Numbered from the stretch's first letter, positions 1 through 10,895 are shown. The stretch: DNA of 34,412 nucleotides from Microbacteriaceae bacterium PS02344 (GCA_029959905.1 JASCNZ010000028.1:1-34412), one strand, 5' to 3'. Notes: generated by a model from the sequence alone, not told the origin. Program-made: numbers and translations.

Positions 1-2004
<2,004 letters not shown>

Positions 2005-2008
<4 letters not shown>

Positions 2009-4773
2009 GCGGTCACCTCGGAGTCTTCGGTCGCCCGGAGCGGGGCGGTGATGTCGAGAAGGGCGGGGTCCGACCAGCCGGCGGCGGTGAGCGCCGCGCG
2101 GGCGGCACGGGGGTCGGATGCCGTGGCGAACACGGCGAGAGCGCGAGACGATGCCGCATCACGGAGCAGGGCGGTGGCCTGATCGAGCCGGCCGGCGGTG
2201 AGGTGGTCGATCCCGTCGATGACGACGACCTCCGACCGTCCCCGCAGGGCCTCGACGAGATCGTCGAGCGGAGCATCCGAGTGGTCGACGAGCACGCACC
2301 CGACGTGCGCCCGCACCCACGCCGCCCGACCGGGCAGCAGGTGGCCGGCGACGCGCAGGGCGCCACCCTCGGCCGGCACTCGTCCCGCGATCGCGAGGGC
2401 GAGGGCGCGCCGTCGCTCTGCGTCGCCTCCGGTAGCGACGAGAGCGCCGCCCGGGGGGACCCGCAGCGAGAGGTGTTCGAGCAGCGGGTCGTCCCCGCCG
2501 ATCGCGAAGGAATCGGCAGCGATCACCGAGCCGTCTCCGGGCCAGGAGGCGAGTCGGCGTTCGCGCTCGACGGCCTCGCCCTCGATGTCGACGTGCGGCA
2601 GCATCCGCTGCAGCCAGGCGGGCAGGGTCCAGGCCCGCTCGCCGAGGATCGCCATGAGCGCGGGAATGAGCGTCATCCGTACGAGGAAGGCGTCGATCGC
2701 GATGCCGGCCGCGAGACCCAGCGCGATCGGCTTGAGGGAGGAGTCGCCCTCGGGCACGAAGGCGACGAACACGGCGAACATGATCAGCCCGGCCGCGGTG
2801 ACGACCTTCGCCGACCCGGTGAAGCCGCTGCGCACGGCGCGCACGGCGGCCGCCCGGCGCTCCGCGCGGGAGGCCGAGCGCGAGTCGGGGTCGTGCACGA
2901 AGTCTTCCCGCATGCGGGAGACGAGGAACACCTGGTAGTCCATGGCGAGGCCGAACAGCACGCCCATCAACACGATCGGCATGAAGCTGATGATGGGTCC
3001 GACCTTGGCGACGTGCAGCAGGTCGGCGAACCAGCCCCATTCGAACACGGCACCTACGATGCCGAACGCGGCGACGATCGACAGCAGATACCCGAGGGCG
3101 GCGGTGACCGGCACCCAGATCGAGCGGAACACGATCGTGAGGAGGATGAGCGAGAGGCCGATCACGAAGATGCCGAACGGCACGAGCGCTCGGCCGAGCT
3201 GGTCGGAGATGTCGATGGCGACGGCGGTGAAGCCGGTGACCTTCAGGTCGATCCCGAACTCGTCGAGCCACTCGTCGTGATGGGAGCGCAGTTCGCGGAC
3301 GAGGTCGGCGGTGGCCGGGTCGTCCGGTGCGGTCTCGGGCACGATCTGCACGATGCCGGTGTCGGCGGTCTCGTTGGGGGTCGCGAGAGCGACCTCCTTC
3401 ACCCCGTCGATCCGCTCGACCGCGGCACCCAGATCTTCCATGAGGCCGAGCGGGTCCGTGGAGGTGATGATCGTGCCGGTGAGGATCAGGGGTCCGTTGA
3501 ACCCGGGTCCGAACTCCTCGCCGACGATGTCGTAGCTCTGGCGCGCCTCTGAGTCCTTCGGCAGCACGCCGGCGTTGGGCAGCGCGAGGTCGAGGCTGAG
3601 CGCCGGCACCGCGACGATGCCGAGCCCGAGCACCACGGCGATCGAGACCACGACCGGATGCCGGGTGACCCCGCCGACCCATCGCTCGCTGAACGAACGT
3701 CGGGCCGCGACCGTGGCTCGACCCTTGCGTGCACGGGGAGCGCGGCGCGGCCGACCGACGATCCTGCCCTTCAGGAAACCGAGCACCGCGGGGGTCAAGG
3801 TGACGGCGATCATGACGGCGATGGCGACCGCGACGGACGCCGCGATCCCCATGGTGGTGAGGAACGGGATGCCCGCGAAGCCGAGACCGATGAGGGCGAT
3901 GAGCACGGTGACACCCGCGAACACCACCGCCGAGCCGGCCGTGCCGACGGCGCGCGAGGCCGACTCCTCCGGGTCGACCCCGTCGCGCACCTGGTCCTGG
4001 TGTCTGGCCATGATGAAGAGCGCGTAGTCGATGCCCACCGCGAGACCCAGCATGAGCGCGAGCAGGGGAGTGGTCGACGAGACGGTGGCGAAGGCCGTGG
4101 CCGCGAAGATTCCAGCCATCGAGATGCCGACGCCGAGCACCGCGGTGAGGAGGGGGAGGCCCGCGACGACGAACGACCGGAAGGTGACGACGAGCACCAG
4201 GAGCGCGATGAGCAGTCCGACGGCCTCCGTGATCGTGACGCCGGGGACCGAGGCCGCGAACAGGTCGCCGCCGAGAGCCGTGACAGCGCCGTCGGGCAGC
4301 TCGGCGCCGAGGTCGTCGACGGCCGCGTTCAGCTCGTCCTTCGTCTCGGCCGACACGTCGGTGGACTGTCCGTCGAACTGCAGTCGCACGATGGCGGCCG
4401 TCTCGTCGTCGTTCACCATGCCGCTGACGTTCTCGTCGAACGGCGAGGTCGCGGCGAGCACCTCATCGAGGTCGCCCAGTCCGTCGACGGCATCCTCGAT
4501 GTTTTCTCGGTACGCGTCGTCGGTGACCCGATCGCCATCGGCGGCGACGACGACGAACTGCGCATTGGTTCCGCTCACCTGGGGGAACGACCGCGAGAGC
4601 TGCTCGAGGCCGGCCTGCGACTCGGTGCCGGGGATCGAGAAGGTGTTGTCGGTCCCGGCGCCGAGCACGAGCGCCCCCGAACCGGCCAGCGCGAGCACGA
4701 TCAGCCACGAGCCGAGTACGCGCCAGGGGTGCCGGAACGACCAGCGCCCGAGCGACGACAGGAGAGTGGACAC
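2005..4773 (-). CDS. MMPL/RND family transporter with a degenerate ABC-ATPase-like C-terminal domain
   Basis: This is a 922-residue inner-membrane transporter starting at GTG 4773, preceded by GGAGGA five bases away. It has the two-fold RND/MMPL plan: a first membrane segment at about 17-39, a periplasmic loop, a membrane block with GIDYALF (Asp249-Tyr250), a second loop at about 395-520, and a second block with AMDYQVF (Asp612-Tyr613). The Asp-Tyr pairs are the proton-relay residues of the family, so the pump looks active. MMPL proteins export lipids or drugs. The oddity is residues 748-922, which read like an ABC nucleotide-binding domain: an opening strand pattern, ATGGDAERRRA where Walker A belongs (no GKS/T), no LSGGQ, and EVVVIDGIDH at the Walker B place (848-857). 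It probably cannot hydrolyse ATP. The gene is divergent from a TetR gene and coupled to YhgE/Pip. Confidence 0.88.
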
Positions 4774-4800
4774 GCGATTCCTCCGCAGGGTCGATCATTG

Positions 4801-4833
4801 GATACAGAGATGTATTCAATACATAGATGTATC
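4801..4833. promoter_or_regulatory. 33-bp near-palindrome, probable TetR operator
   Basis: The sequence is an odd-length dyad centred on base 4817. The inner core TGTATTCAATACA (4811-4823) is a perfect palindrome, and the outer arms GATACA and TGTATC also match, with three mismatched pairs between. It is AT-rich against a GC-rich background. It lies 27 bases upstream of the MMPL start and 72 bases upstream of the TetR start, so one repressor dimer, or two, bound here could control both directions. The exact -10 and -35 boxes cannot be chosen with confidence because several weak matches overlap the dyad. Confidence 0.75.
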
Positions 4834-4905
4834 GTAAGTTCCCTCGCATTCGGAAATCTGAGTGCGTGATGTGAGAATCGATGTTCGCGAGCACAGGAGG
4901 TCTCG

Positions 4906-5526
4906 ATGTCGATGCCGGCAACCCGGAGTCGCGAGAACACGCGCGCCCGTCTGATCGAGGCGGCCGCACAGGTATTCGCCGAAGCCGGTCTCGACGGCGC
5001 ATCGGTCGAGGCCGTCTGCGAGCGCGCGGGCTTCACGCGGGGGGCGTTCTACTCCAACTTCGAATCGAAGGACGAGCTCTTCCTCATGCTCGCCGCGAGC
5101 GTCGCGCGCCGCCGCGTCGATGCGGTGCGCGAGCGCGTCGCCGAGATCACCGCCGAGGGAGGGCTCGCGCCCGGGTGCGACCCCACCGACCTGTTGCAGA
5201 AGGTGATGGATTCCGGCAGCGACGACCGCGCGGGCGTGATGCTGATGAGCGAGATCCGCATCCGCGCACTCCGCGACCCGTCGTTCGGTGCGGCCTATCT
5301 CGCGCAGGAGCGCGAGATGGTCGGCAGTATCGCGCAGATCGTGTCGGACATCGTCGACGCCGGCGACCTGCGTCTGCGCGTGCCGGCGGAGGTCGCCGGG
5401 CGCATCCTCATGATCGTGTGGGAGGGCATGACGGTGCGCGGGGCGATGGCAGGGCAGGACGACGCGCAGCTGCGCCGCTCCGGCAGCGACGAGCTGGGGC
5501 GCCTCGTCGACCTCCTGCTCGTCTGA
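4906..5526 (+). CDS. TetR/AcrR family transcriptional regulator
   Basis: A 206-residue regulator with the TetR N-terminal helix-turn-helix at about residues 10-56, including the hallmark stretch GFTRGAFYSNFESKDELF. The rest is the variable helical ligand-binding and dimer domain. ATG 4906 is chosen because an AGGAGGT Shine-Dalgarno (4895-4901) sits five bases before it. The gene is divergent from the MMPL-YhgE operon with the 33-bp palindrome in between, so it most likely represses that operon and itself. The inducer is unknown. Its stop lies three bases from the stop of menC on the other strand. Confidence 0.92.
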   Translation: MSMPATRSRENTRARLIEAAAQVFAEAGLDGASVEAVCERAGFTRGAFYSNFESKDELFLMLAASVARRRVDAVRERVAEITAEGGLAPGCDPTDLLQKVMDSGSDDRAGVMLMSEIRIRALRDPSFGAAYLAQEREMVGSIAQIVSDIVDAGDLRLRVPAEVAGRILMIVWEGMTVRGAMAGQDDAQLRRSGSDELGRLVDLLLV

Positions 5527-5529
5527 GGG

Positions 5530-6507
5530 TCAGCGCTCCGCCAGCACTCGGTGGCATCGCGCGAGGCGGTCGAGCCACCACTCCCGGCGCTCGCCATCCG
5601 CCGCCAGACGGTCGAGGGCGGCGGCATCCGGCGCCACGCGTTCCACAGGGATCGCGCCGTCGCGGGGGCGTAGATCGGCGACGTCGTCGGCGAACAGCGA
5701 CGCGGTGCCGAGCCCGCAGTCGTACGGCAGGTCGGGGAGCGCAGCCGCCAGTGCGGCGCCCTGCGAGAGGCCGATCGCGGTGTCGAGCGCGCTCGACACG
5801 ACGGCGGGCAGCCCCGTCGCCGCGATGATCTGCAGGGCGTGCACCGCTCCGCCGAGGGGCTGGGCCTTCACCACGATCACATCGGCGGCACCCGAACGAG
5901 CGACGGCGAGGGGGTCGTCGGACTTGCGGATGCTCTCGTCGGCGGCGACGGGGATGCCCAGGTAGCGCACGCGGGTGCGCAGCTCGGCGAGCTCGGCGAC
6001 GGTCGCGCACGGTTGCTCGATGTACTCGAGGTCGAACTCGTTCAGCGCGTGCACGGCGTGCTCGGCCTCGTCGACGTTCCAGAGGCCGTTCGCGTCGACG
6101 CGGATGCGCCCCTCGGGGCCGAGGGTGTCGCGCACGGCGCGCACGCGGGCGACGTCGTCGGCCAGCGTCTGTCCGCGCTCGGCGACCTTGACCTTCGCCG
6201 TGCGGCAGCCGGCGAAGCGTGCGAGCACGTCGGGCACCGTGGCGGCGTCGACCGCGGGCACGGTGGCGTTCACCCGGATGCGGTCGCGCAGCGGGGCGGG
6301 CTGCGCTGTCCAGGCGAAGTCGATCGCGGCGGCGAGCCACGTGGCCGCCTCGGTGTCGCCGTACTCCACGAAGGGGGAGAACTCCGCCCAGCCCCGGGGT
6401 CCTTCGAAGAGCAGCGCTTCGCGGGTGTCGATGCCGCGGAAGCGGGTGTGCAGGGGGAGGGCGACCACGCGCGCGCTCGCGACGATGTCCTGGAGGTCCG
6501 GCGTCAT
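5530..6507 (-). CDS. menC: o-Succinylbenzoate synthase
   Basis: MenC dehydrates SHCHC to o-succinylbenzoate in menaquinone synthesis. The 325-residue protein belongs to the enolase superfamily, and its catalytic set is visible: KVK at 105-107 (Lys107 the expected base), metal ligands Asp138 (RVDANGLW), Glu164 (EQP) and Asp190 (AADES), and the second Lys214 (VVKAQPLGG). The length fits the short actinobacterial MenC type. ATG 6507 has no Shine-Dalgarno; CATGAT lies six bases upstream (6514-6519), a weaker version of the leaderless -10 pattern seen elsewhere in the window. The gene is divergent from the PadR gene, and menB and menE lie 1.4 kb beyond. The alternative of a racemase or epimerase of the same superfamily is less likely given the men neighbours. 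Confidence 0.92.
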   Translation of the reverse strand: MTPDLQDIVASARVVALPLHTRFRGIDTREALLFEGPRGWAEFSPFVEYGDTEAATWLAAAIDFAWTAQPAPLRDRIRVNATVPAVDAATVPDVLARFAGCRTAKVKVAERGQTLADDVARVRAVRDTLGPEGRIRVDANGLWNVDEAEHAVHALNEFDLEYIEQPCATVAELAELRTRVRYLGIPVAADESIRKSDDPLAVARSGAADVIVVKAQPLGGAVHALQIIAATGLPAVVSSALDTAIGLSQGAALAAALPDLPYDCGLGTASLFADDVADLRPRDGAIPVERVAPDAAALDRLAADGERREWWLDRLARCHRVLAER

Positions 6508-6560
6508 GCCCCCATCATGCCCCCGACGAGGCGGCGGGTCGGTGATCCGACAATGTGTCG

Positions 6561-6597
6561 TTGACTATGGTGTGCGTCACACAGTAATGTGATGCAC
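6561..6597 (+). promoter_or_regulatory. padR promoter with overlapping dyad
   Basis: TTGACT (6561-6566) and TAATGT (6585-6590) are separated by 18 bases, a good housekeeping-sigma promoter. The expected transcript start falls at the ATG at 6598, so the mRNA should be leaderless. The spacer contains TGTGCGTCACA (6571-6581), an inverted repeat between the two boxes, where PadR repressors commonly autoregulate. Confidence 0.65.
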
Positions 6598-6930
6598 ATG
6601 AACGAGACGTTGGACACGCACCTGCAGGAGCTGCGTCGCGGCACCGTCGTGCTGGCCTGCCTGCAGCTGCTGCGCACGGCGGGCTACGGCTACGGCCTGC
6701 TCGAAGAGCTCGAGGCGCGGGGGTTCTCCACCGACGCCAACACCCTGTACCCCTTGCTGCGCCGCCTCGAGAAGCAGGAGTACCTCACGAGCGAGTGGAA
6801 CACCGACGAGGCACGGCCCCGCAAGTTCTACCGCACGTCGGCCGCGGGCATGCGCCTGGCCGACACCCTGACCGACGAATGGCGCGCCCTCACCACGGCG
6901 ATCGCCGACCTCCCCGCGAAGGAGCATTGA
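6598..6930 (+). CDS. PadR family transcriptional regulator
   Basis: A 110-residue PadR-type winged-helix repressor. The core includes AGYGYGLLEELEARGF and the wing-helix region NTLYPLLRRLEKQEYLTSEW, followed by the typical RKFYRTSAAG strand. Three starts are possible in frame (GTG 6589, ATG 6592, ATG 6598). I prefer 6598 because it sits at the predicted transcript start and no Shine-Dalgarno is present. One base separates its stop from the start of the next gene, a membrane protein with a HAAS-like N-terminus, which is the usual partner of such small PadR genes. It probably senses envelope-related stress or growth state; the ligand is unknown. Confidence 0.9.
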   Translation: MNETLDTHLQELRRGTVVLACLQLLRTAGYGYGLLEELEARGFSTDANTLYPLLRRLEKQEYLTSEWNTDEARPRKFYRTSAAGMRLADTLTDEWRALTTAIADLPAKEH

Positions 6931-6931
6931 C

Positions 6932-7900
6932 ATGACCGCCACCGCCACCGGTGCACTGACCGAACGTTACATCTCCGCCGTCATCCGCAGCCTGCCGACG
7001 AGTGCGCAGCACGATGTGCGCACCGAGCTCGAGGGCTCGATCGTCGACGCGGTCGACGCCCGGCTCGACCAGGGCGACGATCCCGTCGCGGCCGAGCGCG
7101 CCGTCCTGACGCAGCTCGGCGACCCCGGCATCCTCGCCGCCGGTTACGCCGAGCGCCCCCTGCACCTCGTGGGTCCGCGGTTCTACCTCACCTGGTGGCG
7201 CCTGCTGAAGGTGCTGCTGCTGATCATCCCGATCTGCGCCATGGGTGGCGTCGCGCTGGGGCAGACGCTGGCCGGGGCCTCGGTCGGCGAGGTCATCGGC
7301 TCGGCGGTCGTCGCCGGTCTCGGCACGATCGTGCACGTGACCTTCTGGGTGACGCTGGTGTTCGTCATCCTCGAACGCACCGGCAACGCCGCGGCCCTGC
7401 CCGCCTGGACGGTCGACCAGCTGCCCGAGTCCAACGATCGGGGGGCGGCCCGCGCCGACGTCATCGCCTCGCTGATCTTCCTCGTGCTCGCCGCCGGCGC
7501 CGTGTTCTGGGACGTGCTCCGCGGATTCTTCCCCACCGACGGCGCCCCGATCCCCGTGCTGCACCCCGACCTCTGGCCGTGGGGCATCACCGTGCTGCTC
7601 GTGCTGATCGGCGCCGAGGCGCTGCTCGCCGTCGCCGTCTATGCCCGTGGACGGTGGACGCGCACGCTCGCCGTGGTCAACACGCTGCTCGCGGTGGCGT
7701 TCGCCGTGTGGGGGCTCGTACTCCTGGCGCAGGGCGAGCTCGTCAACCCCGCATTCGTCGACGTGCTCGCGGGCGACGGCGGCCTCAGCGGGGACGCGCT
7801 CCGCATCCTCGCGATCGTCACCGGCGCGGGCCTCGTCGCCTTCCCTGCGTGGGACATCGCCGACGGGTGGATCCGGACGCGCCGGGCCGGGCGGGAATAG
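6932..7900 (+). CDS. PadR-associated membrane protein with HAAS-like N-terminal domain
   Basis: A 322-residue protein. Residues 1-75 form a soluble helical region (RYISAVIRSLP...DVRTELEGSIVDAVDARLDQG...ERAVLTQLGDPGILAAGY), the HAAS-type signalling or permease-prefix domain found next to PadR genes. Six membrane segments follow at about 91-111, 121-147, 176-197, 217-238, 245-267 and 289-308. By family context it is regulated with, and perhaps regulates, the PadR repressor upstream. No enzyme motif is visible. Its TAG stop forms the first three bases of the predicted -10 box of menB. Confidence 0.8.
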   Translation: MTATATGALTERYISAVIRSLPTSAQHDVRTELEGSIVDAVDARLDQGDDPVAAERAVLTQLGDPGILAAGYAERPLHLVGPRFYLTWWRLLKVLLLIIPICAMGGVALGQTLAGASVGEVIGSAVVAGLGTIVHVTFWVTLVFVILERTGNAAALPAWTVDQLPESNDRGAARADVIASLIFLVLAAGAVFWDVLRGFFPTDGAPIPVLHPDLWPWGITVLLVLIGAEALLAVAVYARGRWTRTLAVVNTLLAVAFAVWGLVLLAQGELVNPAFVDVLAGDGGLSGDALRILAIVTGAGLVAFPAWDIADGWIRTRRAGRE

Positions 7901-7909
7901 GCTGGAGTG
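7898..7909 (+). promoter_or_regulatory. Leaderless-type -10 box for menB
   Basis: TAGGCT (7898-7903) is followed by six bases and then GTG 7910. There is no Shine-Dalgarno. The hexamer uses the TAG stop codon of the preceding gene. No clear -35 box is seen. Confidence 0.55.
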
Positions 7910-8830
7910 GTGACCAGCGCATCCGTCTCCGACCTGTTCGACCCGGCCGAATGGGTGCTCGCGCCCGGTGCCGAGGACTACACCGACATCACCGCGCACG
8001 TCTCGCACGACGGCGGCGTCGCCCGCATCGCGTTCGACCGCCCCGAGGTGCGCAACGCGTTCCGGCCGCACACGGTCGACGAGCTCTACCGGGCCCTCGA
8101 CATCGCGCGGCAGGACTCCCGCATCGGCGCCGTGCTGCTCACCGGCAACGGGCCCAGTGCGAAGGACGGCGGGTGGGCGTTCTGCTCCGGCGGCGACCAG
8201 CGCATCCGGGGCCGCGACGGCTACAAGTACTCCGACACCGAGACGGCCGTCGTCAGCGGGGCGTCGCAGGCGGCCGTGGGTCGTCTGCACATCCTCGAGG
8301 TCCAGCGCCTCATCCGCTTCATGCCGAAGGTCGTCATCGCGGTGGTGCCGGGCTGGGCGGCCGGGGGCGGACACTCGCTGCACGTGGTCTGCGACCTCAC
8401 GATCGCGAGCGCAGAGCACGGCCGTTTCAAGCAGACGGATGCCGATGTCGGAAGCTTCGACGCCGGGTACGGCTCGGCGTACATGGCGCGCCAGACCGGC
8501 CAGAAGTTCGCCCGCGAGGTGTTCTTCCTCGCCGAGGAGTACTCGGCGCAGCGCGCCTACGAGATGGGGGCGGTCAACCGGGTCGTGCCGCATGCCGATC
8601 TCGAGCGGGAGGCGCTGAAGATGGCGCGGACGGTGCTCACCAAGTCGCCCACGGCGATCCGCATGCTCAAGTTCGCCTTCAATGCGGTCGACGACGGTCT
8701 CGTCGGTCAGCAGGTGTTCGCGGGCGAGGCGACGCGTCTCGCGTACGGCACCGACGAGGCGGTGGAGGGGCGCGACTCGTTCCTCGAGAAGCGCGAGCCC
8801 GACTGGTCGTCGTTCCCCTGGCACTACTGA
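7910..8830 (+). CDS. menB: 1,4-Dihydroxy-2-naphthoyl-CoA synthase
   Basis: MenB closes the second ring of the naphthoquinone head group from o-succinylbenzoyl-CoA. The 306-residue crotonase-fold protein shows the MenB signatures WAFCSGGDQRIRG, the oxyanion-hole region GWAAGGGHSLHVVCDLTIAS, and QTDADVGSFDAGYGSAYMAR. Asp177 in QTDADVG marks the Asp-containing (bicarbonate-independent) MenB type known from actinobacteria, rather than the Gly type of E. coli. The C-terminal EGRDSFLEKREPDWSSFPWHY is also typical. GTG 7910 is preferred over GTG 7907 because it fits the leaderless -10 spacing. menE follows after nine bases, so the two are an operon. Confidence 0.95.
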   Translation: MTSASVSDLFDPAEWVLAPGAEDYTDITAHVSHDGGVARIAFDRPEVRNAFRPHTVDELYRALDIARQDSRIGAVLLTGNGPSAKDGGWAFCSGGDQRIRGRDGYKYSDTETAVVSGASQAAVGRLHILEVQRLIRFMPKVVIAVVPGWAAGGGHSLHVVCDLTIASAEHGRFKQTDADVGSFDAGYGSAYMARQTGQKFAREVFFLAEEYSAQRAYEMGAVNRVVPHADLEREALKMARTVLTKSPTAIRMLKFAFNAVDDGLVGQQVFAGEATRLAYGTDEAVEGRDSFLEKREPDWSSFPWHY

Positions 8831-8839
8831 GGCCCGCCC

Positions 8840-9982
8840 ATGACCGTGCTGATCCCCGTCGAGGCCGATGACCCGGTACCGCTGGGACTCGCCCTGCGCC
8901 GGGCGCTCGACGGGGGGCCGGCGCTCGGGTTCGGCATGCTCGCCGACGTGCCCCCGCGGGTGCCCGCGGGCACCGCGGTGGTCATCGCCACGTCGGGATC
9001 GAGCGGCATCCCCAAGCGGGTCGCGATCAGCGGGGAGGCGCTGCGGGCCAGCGCCGACGCCACAGCCGCCCGCATCGGGTCCGGGCGGTGGCTGCTCGCG
9101 CTGCCCACGGGATACGTCGCAGGCCTGCAGGTGCTCGTCCGGTCGATCCTCGCGCGCACCGAGCCGGTCATGCTCGAGGGGCGCTTCACGCCCGTGTCGT
9201 TCGCCGAGGCGACCCTGTCGATGCTGCGGCACGGCGATGAGGCGCTCTACACTTCGCTGGTCCCCGCGCAGGTCGCGACGCTGCTCGACGCGGCGGACGA
9301 CGTCGCGGTGCGCGCGGCGCTGCAGGCGTACCGCGCGGTGCTCGTGGGGGGCCAGGCGCTCCCCGAGCCCCTGCGCGAGCGGGCGGCCGACCTCGGGGTG
9401 CGCCTGGTGCGCACCTACGGCTCCACCGAGACGAGCGGCGGATGCGTGTACGACGGCGTTCCGCTCGACACGGTCTCGGTGCGCGCGGTCGACGGGGAGC
9501 TGCGCATCGCCGGCCCCCAGTTGGCCGACGGCTACCTCGGCGACGAGGCGCTCAGCGATCGGGTGTTCGTCCGCGACGAGCACGGCATCCGCTGGTACCG
9601 CACCGGTGACCTGGGTCTCGTCGACGAGGGCGTGGTGCGCGTGCACGGGCGCGCCGACAACGTCATCGTCTCGGGCGGCATCAACATCTCGCTCGACCGC
9701 GTCGAACGTCTCGTTCGGCAGATCCCCGGGCTGCATCAGGCTGTCGTGGTCGGTGTTCCCGACGAACGGTGGGGCGAGGCATCCGTCATCGTCGCTCGGC
9801 GGGGAGAGGTACTGCGCCGCACCGAGGCGGATCAGCTGGAGCAGGCGCGCGAGGCCGTCGCGGCGGGCATCGGCAAGGCGGCGCGACCGTCGCGACTCGT
9901 CCTCGTCGACGAGATCGCCACCCTCGCCTCGGGCAAGCCCGACCGTGAGGCGATCCGCCGCCTGGCGTCCGAACGGCACTGA
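8840..9982 (+). CDS. menE: o-Succinylbenzoate-CoA ligase
   Basis: MenE activates o-succinylbenzoate with ATP and CoA, making the substrate of MenB. The 380-residue protein is an ANL-family adenylating enzyme with the phosphate loop TSGSSGIPKR, the YGSTETSGG motif, the hinge region YRTGDLG, VSGGINIS, and the catalytic lysine near the end in GKPDREAIRR. It is shorter than the 450-490 residues of many MenE proteins, but this compact form is usual in actinobacteria. The start has a weak GAGG seven bases upstream, overlapping the end of menB, which supports translation from the menB mRNA. Confidence 0.93.
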   Translation: MTVLIPVEADDPVPLGLALRRALDGGPALGFGMLADVPPRVPAGTAVVIATSGSSGIPKRVAISGEALRASADATAARIGSGRWLLALPTGYVAGLQVLVRSILARTEPVMLEGRFTPVSFAEATLSMLRHGDEALYTSLVPAQVATLLDAADDVAVRAALQAYRAVLVGGQALPEPLRERAADLGVRLVRTYGSTETSGGCVYDGVPLDTVSVRAVDGELRIAGPQLADGYLGDEALSDRVFVRDEHGIRWYRTGDLGLVDEGVVRVHGRADNVIVSGGINISLDRVERLVRQIPGLHQAVVVGVPDERWGEASVIVARRGEVLRRTEADQLEQAREAVAAGIGKAARPSRLVLVDEIATLASGKPDREAIRRLASERH

Positions 9983-10008
9983 CGCGGACGCATCGGGGCG
10001 GGCTCACC

Positions 10009-10014
10009 TATGAT
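10009..10014 (+). promoter_or_regulatory. Candidate -10 box for the methyltransferase gene
   Basis: TATGAT (10009-10014) is close to the consensus and lies 13 bases before ATG 10028. This predicts a transcript with only about seven untranslated bases. No convincing -35 box is visible. Confidence 0.5.
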
Positions 10015-10027
10015 GCGAGACTGAGGC

Positions 10028-10819
10028 ATGGCCACCTACACCCACGGACATCACGAGTCCGTGCTCCGTTCGCACAGCGTGCGCGACATCGCGAACTCCG
10101 CCGCCTATCTGCGCCCGCACCTCGCCCGAGAGACCCGGATGCTCGACGTCGGCGCCGGGCCGGGGAGCATCACCGTCGACTTCGCCCGCCATGTCGCCCG
10201 CATCACCGCGACCGAGATCGACGAGCCCGCCCTCGCACTCTCGCGGGCGCTCGCCGCGGAGCGCGGAATCTCGAACATCTCCTTCTCGGTCGAAGACGTG
10301 CACCGGCTCTCCTTCGCCGACGACAGCTTCGACGTGGTGCACGCGCACCAGGTACTGCAGCACGTCGCCGATCCCGTGCAGGCACTGCGCGAGATGCGGC
10401 GCGTGACGGTGCCCGGCGGTGTCGTGGCGGCGCGCGACGCCGACTACGCCGGATTCGTGTGGTTCCCGCTCCTTCCCGAGCTCGACGAGTGGCTGCGGCT
10501 GTACCGCGCCGCGGCCCGCGCGAACGGCGGTGAGCCCGATGCCGGCCGACGGCTGCTCTCGTGGGCGCGCGCGGCGGGCTTCACCGACATCACTGCGACG
10601 GCCTCGACGTGGTGCTACGCCACCCCCGAGGACCGCGCATGGTGGGGCGGCATGTGGGCCGACCGCATCCTCGAGTCCGCGCTCGCGCGCCAGCTCGTCG
10701 ACGCGGGGATGGCGACGCGCGAAGACCTGCGCACGATCAGCGATGCCTGGAAGCGCTGGGCGGATGCCGGAGACGGCTGGTACCTCGTGCCGCACGGCGA
10801 GATCATCGCCCGGGCCTGA
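10028..10819 (+). CDS. Class I SAM-dependent methyltransferase
   Basis: A 263-residue methyltransferase of the type 11 group. The SAM-binding motif LDVGAGPG is at residues 39-46, an acidic residue ends the second strand (ATEIDEP), and DDSFDVVHAHQVLQHVADP forms the later motifs. The substrate cannot be told. It follows menE, so the demethylmenaquinone methyltransferase MenG was considered; the C-terminal half (WWGGMWADRILES, DAWKRWADAGDGWYLVPHGEI) looks unlike MenG/UbiE, and the gene has its own promoter-like box, so I do not assign that role. A hairpin follows the stop. Confidence 0.85.
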   Translation: MATYTHGHHESVLRSHSVRDIANSAAYLRPHLARETRMLDVGAGPGSITVDFARHVARITATEIDEPALALSRALAAERGISNISFSVEDVHRLSFADDSFDVVHAHQVLQHVADPVQALREMRRVTVPGGVVAARDADYAGFVWFPLLPELDEWLRLYRAAARANGGEPDAGRRLLSWARAAGFTDITATASTWCYATPEDRAWWGGMWADRILESALARQLVDAGMATREDLRTISDAWKRWADAGDGWYLVPHGEIIARA

Positions 10820-10820
10820 T

Positions 10821-10840
10821 CGTCGCGCCCCGCGGCGACG
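10821..10840 (+). terminator. Terminator-like hairpin after the methyltransferase gene
   Basis: CGTCGC (10821-10826) and GCGACG (10835-10840) form a six-pair stem with an eight-base loop directly after the stop codon. There is no T tract, as is common in high-GC actinobacteria. Confidence 0.45.
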
Positions 10841-10883
10841 GGGATACATCTTCCGACGGACGCGGGCGCTCGCCGCGCTCGCG

Positions 10884-10895
10884 TAGCGTGGAGGG
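10884..10895 (+). promoter_or_regulatory. Leaderless-type -10 box for the histidine kinase gene
   Basis: TAGCGT (10884-10889) lies six bases before GTG 10896. No -35 box is evident. Confidence 0.55.

Noticed and set aside
2203..3552. 449-codon open frame on plus, opposite the MMPL gene
   Set aside because: Antisense shadow; no ribosome site and biased composition.
6890..9979. 1029-codon open frame on the minus strand opposite menB and menE
   Set aside because: Low-complexity, Arg/Asp/Glu/Val-rich translation with no domain; it mirrors the third-position GC of the real genes on the other strand.
10028..10819. Demethylmenaquinone methyltransferase (menG/ubiE) for the methyltransferase after menE
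   Set aside because: Only the generic SAM-binding fold matches; the C-terminal half does not look like MenG.
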